Part shown: positions 1 to 5,198 of the stretch, in pieces
Layout: each line of letters starts with the position of its first letter
How positions within the stretch are numbered: position 1 is the first letter of the stretch
Source: CAINVV01 sp964506325
GTDB taxonomy: Bacteria > Bacteroidota > Bacteroidia > Bacteroidales > Prolixibacteraceae
Direction of reading: 5' to 3'
Assembly (NCBI GenBank): GCA_964506325.1
Contig: CAZDLO010000173.1
Location: 1-5,198 of the forward strand
DNA: 5,198 nt
Notes under the pieces: generated by a model
The model's database searches: none
Seen by the model: only the letters and a program-made list of their open reading frames with translations
Told to the model about the DNA's origin: nothing
Translations under genes and position numbers: made by a program

Positions 1-399
1 CGCACACTGAAACTAACTTATCCTGAAGCTGAACAAATGTTCCGCAGAATGGTGTTTAACGTCATGGCAACAAACTACGACGATCACACAAAGAACTTTT
101 CTTTCAGGCTTAAAAAAGATGGAAAATGGGAACTATCACCGGCTTACGATGTATGTTATTCTTATGATCCCAAAAACCCATGGGTAAATCAGCATACCCT
201 GAGCATCAATGGAAAATATCTGGATATAACCAAATCTGATCTGATGACCATTGCGACAGCAAACAACATCAAAAAAGGAGAAAAGATTATCGATGAAATA
301 AAAGCAGTGGTTTGCAATTGGCATCAATACGCTGAAGATGTAGAAGTTGAACAAAAATTAAGAGATACAATTACAAAAACGCTCATTGCATTAAAATAA
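1..399 (+). CDS. hipA: HipA-family toxin kinase, C-terminal part (5' truncated by window edge)
   Basis: The frame is open from base 1 and ends at TAA 397-399, giving 132 codons of the C-terminal lobe. HipA proteins are Ser/Thr kinases; the E. coli member phosphorylates glutamyl-tRNA synthetase and causes growth arrest and persistence. The fragment carries the family's catalytic loop NYDDHTKN (fragment residues 25-32, bases 73-96; compare TDGHAKN with catalytic Asp309 in E. coli HipA). It also carries SPAYDV (residues 46-51), whose Asp matches the metal-binding Asp332. A helical tail follows and ends the protein normally, so the truncation is only the window edge. The first in-frame ATGs (37, 49) are internal, because family-like sequence continues to base 1. 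It is unknown whether the gene is a full-length HipA or the kinase half of a split Bacteroidota HipA, and the HipB antitoxin would lie outside the window. Family assignment is firm; target and activity are inferred. Confidence 0.9.
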   Translation, partial: RTLKLTYPEAEQMFRRMVFNVMATNYDDHTKNFSFRLKKDGKWELSPAYDVCYSYDPKNPWVNQHTLSINGKYLDITKSDLMTIATANNIKKGEKIIDEIKAVVCNWHQYAEDVEVEQKLRDTITKTLIALK

Positions 400-590
400 T
401 CGGCAAATAAAAGGGACAGCCGAATTTACAAAACAATACATGTAGGCAAGAAAACAGAAAATCAAAAATATCTGCACCTTATTTGTACCTCATAATAGTT
501 ATATAATTGATTATGAACTTTTAACATTTTCTGCATCGGAAAGTAACCGGACAAACTAACGAATATCATAAGGGAAATTAGGCTATGTCA
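400..590. other. AT-rich intergenic region between hipA and the yefM promoter
   Basis: No coding frame is convincing here. A weak stem, TCGGC (400-404) with GCCGA (419-423), sits directly after the hipA stop. It has a 14-base loop and no proper U-run, so it is a poor terminator candidate. An AT-rich dyad lies at 491-515: CATAAT, the palindrome TTATATAA (499-506), then ATTATG. Such dyads arise easily in AT-rich DNA, and no function is assigned. Confidence 0.4.
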
Positions 591-594
591 AAAA

Positions 595-628
595 AGTACG
601 TAATTTTGTACGGATTAAAATATGTACT
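595..628 (+). promoter_or_regulatory. yefM-yoeB promoter and autoregulatory operator
   Basis: TAATTTTG at 601-608 matches the Bacteroidota -7 consensus TAnnTTTG exactly. It would place the transcription start near 613-616, about 16-19 bases before the yefM ATG. No convincing -33 TTG element is seen at the usual distance. Three GTAC cores lie at 596-599, 608-611 and 624-627, read as AGTACG, TGTACG and TGTACT. Centre-to-centre spacing is 12 and then 16 bases. E. coli YefM-YoeB represses its own operon through adjacent palindromes with TGTACA cores, so these are likely YefM-YoeB binding sites. The middle core shares base G608 with the -7 box, so binding there would block RNA polymerase. The motifs are seen directly; their role is inferred from the family. 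Confidence 0.6.
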
Positions 629-631
629 AAC

Positions 632-889
632 ATGAGAGCCGTCAATTATTCAGAACTGAGGCAAAATTTAAAAACCAGCCTTGATGCCGTTTCCAATGAT
701 GAGGAGTTGTTGGTTGTGCACCGGCCTAAAGGGAAAAGTATTGTAATGATGCCATTGGATGAATTCAATTCCCTGCAGGAAACTTACCACTTGAACAATA
801 GCAAGGCCAACCGGCAGCGTCTTGAAGAGTCCATTGAAAACATCAATGAAAAGCGCAATTTGATAAAGCATCCCATTATTGAGCAATAG
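632..889 (+). CDS. yefM: YefM (Phd/YefM-family) antitoxin
   Basis: This 85-residue protein is the usual size for YefM (83 in E. coli). It is the labile antitoxin that binds and neutralises YoeB and, with it, represses the operon. The N-terminus MRAVNYSELRQNL aligns directly with E. coli MRTISYSEARQNL. Arg10 and Arg31 are both kept, in the part of the fold that binds DNA. The segment around residues 40-64 (MPLDEFNSLQETYHL, then ANRQRL) matches the conserved linker and helix leading into the toxin-binding tail, and the last 20 or so residues are charged and probably disordered until YoeB binds. The ATG is fixed by this alignment. No Shine-Dalgarno is present, which is normal for Bacteroidota. 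The stop at 887-889 lies two bases before the yoeB start, so the genes are almost certainly cotranscribed and translationally coupled. Confidence 0.95.
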   Translation: MRAVNYSELRQNLKTSLDAVSNDEELLVVHRPKGKSIVMMPLDEFNSLQETYHLNNSKANRQRLEESIENINEKRNLIKHPIIEQ

Positions 890-891
890 AC

Positions 892-1146
892 ATGGATATT
901 CTTTGGGACAAATCGGCCTGGGAAGATTATCAATTTTGGATTGACAACGATCGAAAGATATTCCAAAAGATAAATGCTTTGATTAAGGAGTGCCAGCGTA
1001 CACCCTTCACCGGACCAGGAAAGCCGGAAGCTTTGCGGCAAAACTTATCCGGGTTCTGGTCGCGCAGGATCACCGGCGAGCATAGGTTGGTTTATAGGGT
1101 GGATGATGATATTTTGTACATTGCCCAATGTAGATATCATTATTAG
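892..1146 (+). CDS. yoeB: YoeB-family mRNA interferase toxin (RelE superfamily)
   Basis: At 84 residues it has exactly the length of E. coli YoeB, a ribosome-dependent endoribonuclease that cuts mRNA in the A site and stops translation. The match is strong throughout. The WDKSAWEDYQFW start corresponds to WSEESWDDYLYW. The block NLSGFWSRRIT (residues 51-61) is identical, followed by EHRLVY (63-68), and the C-terminus CRYHY is identical. The catalytic set known for YoeB is present at the same positions: Glu46, Arg65, His83 and the terminal Tyr84. The toxin should therefore be active; no frameshift or truncation is seen. It follows yefM after a two-base gap in the usual antitoxin-toxin order. 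The G+C content is low, like yefM and hipA. Confidence 0.97.
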   Translation: MDILWDKSAWEDYQFWIDNDRKIFQKINALIKECQRTPFTGPGKPEALRQNLSGFWSRRITGEHRLVYRVDDDILYIAQCRYHY

Positions 1147-1156
1147 TGACATGTCA
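1147..1156. repeat. Perfect 10-bp palindrome directly after the yoeB stop
   Basis: TGACATGTCA reads the same on both strands and starts at the base after the yoeB TAG. It is too short and has no spacer or U-run, so it is not a normal intrinsic terminator. It might be a protein-binding site or chance. Confidence 0.3.
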
Positions 1157-1501
1157 TACGCTTTAGAGTTTAGAGACTCCAAAACATCTGAAAGTGAAAA
1201 TATTTACTTCCTGTATACCTTATTAGCACCTCAGACAGATTAAAAATTTGTATTTCGTTGAATTATAGCTGATTGCTTTCTATACCGGAAGTAACCATTT
1301 CTTCAAGGCTCCGACTATCAGTGCTTTGTGATTGGGTTTGAAAAATACCGGGTGTCGGAATGTCTGTTCTTCCTGATAATGTTTTCGACCTGCAGGGGGA
1401 ATTCCCTCTTCCAATCTTTGTTATTCCACAGTTGCGCACAAAGACACCTGCGCAGCAGCGGTTAAAACACCAGGGCCTGTTATAGGCTATAAACCAGAAA
1501 A
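1157..1501. other. Intergenic region between convergent yoeB and YdeI-family genes
   Basis: No intact gene is supported. No clear bidirectional terminator is visible, although the flanking genes converge here. Small dyads occur: GGGAATTCCC at 1397-1406, CCTGCAGG at 1389-1396, and TTATAG-G-CTATAA at 1480-1492. The minus strand at 1280-1486 holds a protein-like frame with one internal stop, described separately. An 80-codon minus-strand frame from a TTG at 1505 to 1263 overlaps it in another register. It is Cys- and Ser-rich and resembles nothing I know, so it is probably a shadow. Confidence 0.4.
1280..1486 (-). pseudogene. Possible decayed 3' gene fragment with an in-frame TAA
   Basis: Reading the minus strand from 1486 to the TAG at 1280-1282 gives 69 codons including the stop, broken only by a TAA at 1421-1423. 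The upstream piece begins PITGPGVLTAAAQVSL. The downstream piece of 46 residues includes EEGIPPAGRKHYQEEQ and FRHPVFFKPNHKALIVGALK, and ends KKWLLPV. The composition is more protein-like than the other frames here: charged, aromatic and hydrophobic residues are balanced. A further stop (TAG at 1487-1489) closes the upstream end, and no start or ribosome site is evident. It begins just past the YdeI-family stop. I do not recognise the family. It may be the eroded end of a lost gene, or a chance frame. Confidence 0.25.
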
Positions 1502-2095
1502 TCAATCATTCAAACCCTTTCCTCCAAGGATTTGCGGAGTACATTTTTCAACCCTTGATGCCCGGGTTACGGATTGTTTGGGTGCGGAAAAATGAAGGAG
1601 GTAGGCCCTCTGGCGCCCGGGGGTCAAGGCCTTGAAAGCTGTTTGCAGGACTGGGATCTCATCCAGCTTGCGTTGAAATTCATCAGGGATGATAAACTCT
1701 TCCGTCTTTTTGTAATTCACCTTCAATCCGGCCTTTTCTACTGCGATGGCTTCAATAATGTAGCTCTTCAGGATGGGTTCCAGGTCTGCTATTTCACTGA
1801 CCCCGGTAAACCGTATCTGACTTCCCGCCTGCGTATTCTTCCCTGGCTTGACAAGCAGACCCTTTGGGTCACTTAACAGGGTTCCCTTGAAGAAATTTAG
1901 CGCGCAATAGTCTTTAAATCCACTTATAATCAGTACATTATTATTTTCAAAGGTGTAGCATGGCTGATACCATTTCAACTCTTCTGTCAGCCGGCAGTCC
2001 AGCACGATCATTCTCAGTTTTTCCAGTTCTGCCTGCCATTTTTTGGCTTTGGCAAAAAAAACATCCAACATGGGGTTCATACCATCTAATGTCAT
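1502..2095 (-). CDS. YdeI/OmdA-family protein (DUF1801-like plus OmdA domain)
   Basis: This 197-residue cytoplasmic protein has no signal peptide or membrane segment. Residues about 12-115 form the DUF1801 (YdhG-like) domain, with the family signatures TEELKWYQPCYTFE (37-50), YCALNFFKG (63-71) and QIRFTGV (93-99). Residues about 137-195 form the bacteriocin-protection/OmpD-associated (OmdA) domain, with LTPGRQRAYLLHFSAPKQS (157-175) and the ending RVEKC...GKGLND. In enteric bacteria relatives have been linked to resistance to polymyxin, cationic peptides or bacteriocins, but the mechanism is not established, and the role here is unknown. Length is full for the family. The ATG at 2095 is used, although Met6 (2080) gives the more typical MNP start and is equally possible. 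The gene lies 74 bases downstream of the BNR-fold gene on the same strand and could be read from its transcript or its own promoter. Confidence 0.9.
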   Translation of the reverse strand: MTLDGMNPMLDVFFAKAKKWQAELEKLRMIVLDCRLTEELKWYQPCYTFENNNVLIISGFKDYCALNFFKGTLLSDPKGLLVKPGKNTQAGSQIRFTGVSEIADLEPILKSYIIEAIAVEKAGLKVNYKKTEEFIIPDEFQRKLDEIPVLQTAFKALTPGRQRAYLLHFSAPKQSVTRASRVEKCTPQILGGKGLND

Positions 2096-2169
2096 TGGTC
2101 ATTATTTATATTTTACTTTTCTACTTTATTGGCAAGACTCCTCCTGTGCCATACCGGCTGAAACACCTT

Positions 2170-3357
2170 CTAATCCTTTATGATCAGGGATTCTAAAGGG
2201 ATGATGGTAAGGCAGCAATGATGTTTTTCGGAAGTGTACACAACGTATAATTTCCCTTCATGTTCCGTGGCGCAAGGGTAGGACCATTCAGGTCCTGAAG
2301 CAAGTGACTCACTGTAACCCTTTCTGATTTTCCATATCCTGCAGAATTGTTTTTCCCCGGGACGGGTAACGGCAATTGTAAGTAAATCCCTGTATCCCTT
2401 CGAAACCAGGTTGGAAAGCACATAATCCTGACCATTGCTGAGCGTTCCGGCAAAGATTTTGGAGGAGGCAAACGGAAAGTTGTGCACTTTCGGGTCCGAC
2501 CAGGTCCGCCCGTAATCAGGGCTGATGAACAGGATGGGGTACTTCGAATGGTTCCTGACGAAGGCCGTTACATTCGCCCCATCAACAAGTACGGTGGTTT
2601 CCGGGAAATCGGGACTTTCACCGGCAGGTAATTTGCCGTTGTAATTTAACGGGATAATATCCCAGGGTTCAGTAACCAGATCCCCATGGCTGATGGCAAC
2701 CGCAGGTATTATGGGCAATTCACCGGCCTTGGCAGCCATGCGTCCCGCCATGATGAAATTGTTGTCTGCCATTTTTACCGGGGGGCAATTGGGCAGGAAT
2801 GGACCGGCAATGAAGCCGGCACTTCTCCATGCATCCACCTTGTCGTCCAAAACGAATGCTTCACACCGTGTGACCTTGTCCGGGCCACCTTCCATATTCG
2901 CCACAAATGCATGCAAAACACCTTTCAGGGAAAGAAAGGTCACCGGCACATACATGATACCCTTCTTCTGCCGGTCGCCGGCGATAGTTTCAAGTCCTGA
3001 CCAGGAAAGCCCGGCGTCGGCTGATCTCCTTCCCCGTATCAGGGATTCTCCTTCCATTTCGCCCGATGGACAGTTGTACCAGGCCGCAAATAGAACTTTA
3101 TTGTGTTCAACGATTGCAGCATCATGTAAAAATCCATACTGGTCTGAACCTGCCCGGTGAACCATGATATCCCTGGCACCGGCTGGGAAGGACATCTCCT
3201 CTTCCGGGGGGAAAGGCAGTGAACTGTCCCAGACCATCGTTCGGGTGTCCTGTTGTTCCTGGGAACTTGCCGGGTTTGGGACAATCAGGCTCAGTATGAG
3301 GATTCCGCAGAAGATAAATTGCAGGACTGCTGACTTGAAGTTTAGTTTTTTATTCAT
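2170..3357 (-). CDS. Secreted BNR/Asp-box beta-propeller protein, sialidase-like fold
   Basis: I place the start at ATG 3357, giving 395 residues. MNKKLNFK followed by a hydrophobic run to PNPASSQ then forms a normal signal peptide; the upstream in-frame ATG at 3399 would add 14 residues and make it unusually long. Two Asp boxes (S-x-D-x-G-x-x-W) are clear: SADAGLSW (residues 112-119) and SPDYGRTW (279-286). Conserved blade motifs include AAWYNCP, FIAGPFLPNC, FPETTV (251-256), AFVRN and EWSYPC then KLYVVYTSEK near the end. This is the pattern of BNR_2-type sialidase-family proteins common in Bacteroidota. At the place where true exo-sialidases carry F/Y-R-I-P, this protein has FLHDAA, so the first substrate-binding Arg is not evident. 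Sialidase activity is doubtful, though glycan binding or hydrolysis remains plausible. Export to periplasm or outside is expected. It diverges from the serine hydrolase gene. Confidence 0.85.
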   Translation of the reverse strand: MNKKLNFKSAVLQFIFCGILILSLIVPNPASSQEQQDTRTMVWDSSLPFPPEEEMSFPAGARDIMVHRAGSDQYGFLHDAAIVEHNKVLFAAWYNCPSGEMEGESLIRGRRSADAGLSWSGLETIAGDRQKKGIMYVPVTFLSLKGVLHAFVANMEGGPDKVTRCEAFVLDDKVDAWRSAGFIAGPFLPNCPPVKMADNNFIMAGRMAAKAGELPIIPAVAISHGDLVTEPWDIIPLNYNGKLPAGESPDFPETTVLVDGANVTAFVRNHSKYPILFISPDYGRTWSDPKVHNFPFASSKIFAGTLSNGQDYVLSNLVSKGYRDLLTIAVTRPGEKQFCRIWKIRKGYSESLASGPEWSYPCATEHEGKLYVVYTSEKHHCCLTIIPLESLIIKD

Positions 3358-3413
3358 CCAAACAATGTGGTAGATTAGAAGTTGCCTGACGAGATTCATT
3401 GTTCCGGATTCTT

Positions 3414-3421
3414 TAAACGTA
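3414..3421 (-). promoter_or_regulatory. Weak -7-like element upstream of the BNR-fold gene
   Basis: On the minus strand TACGTTTA matches seven of eight positions of TAnnTTTG. It would start transcripts near 3408, about 50 bases before the preferred ATG at 3357 but only about 9 before the alternative at 3399. No clear -33 element is seen, so this is a tentative call. Confidence 0.2.
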
Positions 3422-3476
3422 AAATAATTGAAATGTGTACCGTAAGGGATGATAATTCCGAAAGGAGTTCTGTTTA

Positions 3477-3524
3477 ATAGTCGGGATAATCAGGTGTTTC
3501 CAGCCAGAATTGTGCCCGGACTAT
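3477..3524. repeat. Imperfect inverted repeat in the divergent promoter region
   Basis: ATAGTCGGG (3477-3485) pairs with CCCGGACTAT (3515-3524) over nine base pairs with one bulged base, enclosing 29 bases. There is no U-run next to it, so it is not a terminator. It may be a regulator site or an RNA hairpin in a leader of the minus-strand gene. Function is unknown. Confidence 0.35.
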
Positions 3525-3758
3525 CATCGATGAAATTATGAAAAACAACGGATAAACCAATCAATATTCATTTTTTGGCGCAAAGGGGATTTGGAAAACC
3601 AGGGGCCGGCCAGCCAGGGCACTACTCTTTGAGGAGGCATTAACCCGACACTATTACCTGAAGGGTTGAAATGGCCCGAAGGTCGTCCAGCCCGAACTCC
3701 CTGCCAACCTGCCATGAATCTTTTTCAATCCCCGTTCCTGTTTTTAAGAGTTATTTGG

Positions 3759-3765
3759 TATTTTG
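3759..3765 (+). promoter_or_regulatory. Possible -7 region of the serine hydrolase gene
   Basis: TATTTTG resembles the Bacteroidota -7 element TAnnTTTG with one base missing, and lies 22 bases before the ATG at 3788. No TTG is seen at -33. The resulting leader would be about 15-20 bases, similar to yefM. This is a weak call. Confidence 0.2.
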
Positions 3766-3787
3766 GAGCCATTATTAAAACCGGATT

Positions 3788-5198
3788 ATGAAAAAATTCA
3801 GCCATTTATTCAGATGCCTGGCACCTTTGGTACTTTTTTTTCTTTTCAGTATCTCCGCCAGTGCACAGGTAATCAGAACAGCCGGGATCGACAGCCTGGT
3901 TGAAAGAACTATGAAAGCCTTTGATGTTCCGGGCATTGCCGTTGCCGTCGTTCAGGGAAACAGGATTGTTCACCTGAAAGGTTACGGATTGCGTTCGCTC
4001 AACACCAGGCTCAATGTGGATGCCAACACCCTTTTTGGCATTGCCTCCAACAGCAAGGCATTTACCACAGCGGCACTTGGGATCCTGGCAGATGAGCATA
4101 AATTGAACTGGGACGACAAGGTCATTGATTACATACCTGAATTCAGGCTTTATAACCCTTATGTGACAGAAGAATTTACCATACGGGATTTGCTTACGCA
4201 CCGGAGCGGCTTGGGGCTTGGGGCAGGAGACCTGATGATCTGGCCAGGGGGGAACGATTTTGCAGTGGCCGATATCATCCACAATCTCCGTTACCTGAAG
4301 CCCGTCTCAGGATTCAGATCAAAATTTGATTACGACAATCTGCTCTATATAGTTGCCGGTGAGGTAGTTGCCAGGGTATCGAAAATGAGCTGGGAAGATT
4401 TCATTGAAGAGAGGATCATGCGGCCATTGGGTATGACCGGAAGCGCGGCTACCTACAGCAGGATAAAAGACAAATCCAACGTGATTGATCCTCATGCCCC
4501 TGTGGACGGGGTATTGCAGGTAATTGAGCGGGATTTTACCGAAACAGGTGATGCTGCCGGGGGCATCTACAGTAATATTAATGACATGTGTAAATGGATC
4601 ATGATGCAGATGAACCATGGAAAATACGGGGATAATCCTGAAAAACAACTATTCAGCAAGGAGGTCCATGATGCCATGTGGGCCCCGAATACGATAATTC
4701 CTGCCAGGAGCAGTCCACCCTACAATACTCATTTCTCCAGCTACGGACTGGGCTGGTTTATCAGCGATGTGAAGGGTTACAAGCAGGTTTCCCATACAGG
4801 AGGACTTGGAGGGATGGTGACTCAGGTTACACTCCTGCCTGAGAAAAAACTTGGTATCATTGTCTTTACCAACCAGCAATCGGGCGAGGCTTTTTCCTCC
4901 ATCACCAACACAATCAAGGACAGTTACCTGGGACTACCTCAAACAAACTGGATTAAAGCCTACAGTACCCAGTCTGCCGGACAGGTTCAGCATGCCAGGA
5001 AAATATCTGACGAGATATGGAAGGATATAGGTTCACAGCAGGGCAAATCTTCCTTGTCTTTCGTGGATAGTTTATATACAGGAACTTACAGTGATCCATG
5101 GCTCGGTGATGTGACCCTGACATCCGGGAACGGGAAAATGTGGTTTGAGGCAAAAAGGTCGCCCAAACTTTCCGGTGAAATGTTTTTTTACAAAGGCA
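3788..5198 (+). CDS. Secreted serine hydrolase, beta-lactamase/PBP fold with DUF3471-like C-terminus (3' truncated)
   Basis: The frame is open for 470 codons from ATG 3788 to the window edge with no stop. Residues 1-26 are a signal peptide (MKKF, then hydrophobic LAPLVLFFLFS, cleavage likely after SASA), so the protein is exported. Residues about 35-385 form the Beta-lactamase (PF00144, peptidase S12/class C) domain. Its active-site motifs are intact: S87-N-S-K90 (SxxK nucleophile and base), Y182-D-N184 (YxN) and H336-T-G-G (the KTG equivalent on strand beta3). Other family marks are LLTHRSGLG (135-143), MRPLGMT (211-217) and AAGGIYSNINDM (256-267). Residues about 428-470, YTGTYSDPWLGDVTL onward, look like the start of a DUF3471 domain, lost at the edge. 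Members hydrolyse D-amino acid peptides, esters or beta-lactams; the substrate here cannot be told. Its HTGG motif favours an esterase or peptidase over a true beta-lactamase. It diverges from the BNR-fold gene. Confidence 0.93.
   Translation, partial: MKKFSHLFRCLAPLVLFFLFSISASAQVIRTAGIDSLVERTMKAFDVPGIAVAVVQGNRIVHLKGYGLRSLNTRLNVDANTLFGIASNSKAFTTAALGILADEHKLNWDDKVIDYIPEFRLYNPYVTEEFTIRDLLTHRSGLGLGAGDLMIWPGGNDFAVADIIHNLRYLKPVSGFRSKFDYDNLLYIVAGEVVARVSKMSWEDFIEERIMRPLGMTGSAATYSRIKDKSNVIDPHAPVDGVLQVIERDFTETGDAAGGIYSNINDMCKWIMMQMNHGKYGDNPEKQLFSKEVHDAMWAPNTIIPARSSPPYNTHFSSYGLGWFISDVKGYKQVSHTGGLGGMVTQVTLLPEKKLGIIVFTNQQSGEAFSSITNTIKDSYLGLPQTNWIKAYSTQSAGQVQHARKISDEIWKDIGSQQGKSSLSFVDSLYTGTYSDPWLGDVTLTSGNGKMWFEAKRSPKLSGEMFFYKG

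Larger units (their letters stand above)
3400..3787. other. Divergent intergenic region between BNR-fold and serine hydrolase genes
   Basis: No coding frame is supported on either strand across these 388 bases. The region must hold the promoters of both divergent genes. The main structure is an imperfect inverted repeat at 3477-3524, listed separately. The palindrome GGCCGGCC lies at 3604-3611. No riboswitch, tRNA or terminator is recognisable. Confidence 0.5.

Noticed and set aside
400..423. Stem TCGGC/GCCGA as hipA terminator
   Set aside because: It has only five pairs, a 14-base loop and no U-tract, so it is not a credible intrinsic terminator.
537..1296. Near direct repeats CGGAAAGTAACC (537-548) and CGGAAGTAACC (1286-1296) bracketing yefM-yoeB
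   Set aside because: They differ by an indel, are short, and no integrase or transposase is near, so attachment or target-site status is not supported.
1389..1406. CCTGCAGG followed by GGGAATTCCC, with TCGACCTGCAGG resembling a cloning polylinker
   Set aside because: Only about 12 bases match a common polylinker, and the bases beyond do not fit vector or adapter sequence. Chance is the simpler reading, though a chimera check of read coverage here would settle it.
1263..1505. 80-codon minus-strand frame from TTG overlapping the end of the YdeI-family gene
   Set aside because: It has a rare start codon, is Cys- and Ser-rich with no recognisable motif, and a competing frame in the same region looks more protein-like.
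2096..2169. Bulged stem TATTGGCA/TGCCATA between the BNR-fold and YdeI-family genes as terminator
   Set aside because: It has seven pairs with a bulge, a long loop and no downstream U-run on the minus strand.
2686..3160. Two plus-strand frames of 104 and 155 codons inside the BNR-fold gene
   Set aside because: They lie antisense to a gene with clear Asp boxes and a signal peptide, and their translations show no family features.
3604..3611. GGCCGGCC palindrome in the divergent intergenic region
   Set aside because: It is an isolated eight-base palindrome with no supporting context.
3806..4879. Minus-strand frames of 158, 109 and 76 codons
   Set aside because: They are antisense to the serine hydrolase, whose SxxK, YxN and HTGG motifs prove the plus-strand reading.

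Overview
The window reads as a piece of a Bacteroidota (Bacteroidetes) chromosome, probably a free-living or gut/sediment member known mainly from genomes. The reasons are indirect. Starts lack Shine-Dalgarno sequences, an exact copy of the Bacteroidota -7 promoter element (TAnnTTTG) precedes yefM, and the HipA, YdeI/OmdA, BNR-fold and serine hydrolase proteins resemble Bacteroidota versions. No RNA gene, IS element or CRISPR array is visible.

Left part (1-1146, + strand, visibly AT-rich): the 3' end of a HipA-family toxin kinase gene, then a complete yefM-yoeB type II toxin-antitoxin operon. The operon is preceded by a promoter overlapped by three GTAC-centred operator cores. This looks like an accessory stability/stress cassette.

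Middle (1147-1501): a 355-base stretch without an intact gene. It holds a short palindrome just after yoeB and a protein-like minus-strand frame interrupted by one in-frame TAA, perhaps a decayed gene end. yoeB and the next gene converge on it.

Right part (1502-5198, more GC-rich): on the - strand, a YdeI/OmdA-family (DUF1801 type) gene lies 74 bases downstream of a secreted BNR/Asp-box beta-propeller gene. The propeller is sialidase-like, but the usual first catalytic arginine motif is not recognisable. A 388-base divergent intergenic region with an imperfect inverted repeat follows. It leads to a + strand secreted serine hydrolase (beta-lactamase/PBP fold, DUF3471-like C-terminus) that runs off the right edge.

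The two toxin loci control growth from inside the cell. The propeller and the serine hydrolase carry signal peptides and act in the envelope or outside, probably on glycan, peptide or ester substrates. I see no coherent new multi-gene system. The points most worth a second look are the yefM operator layout, the non-canonical sialidase-fold protein and the broken frame at 1280-1486.
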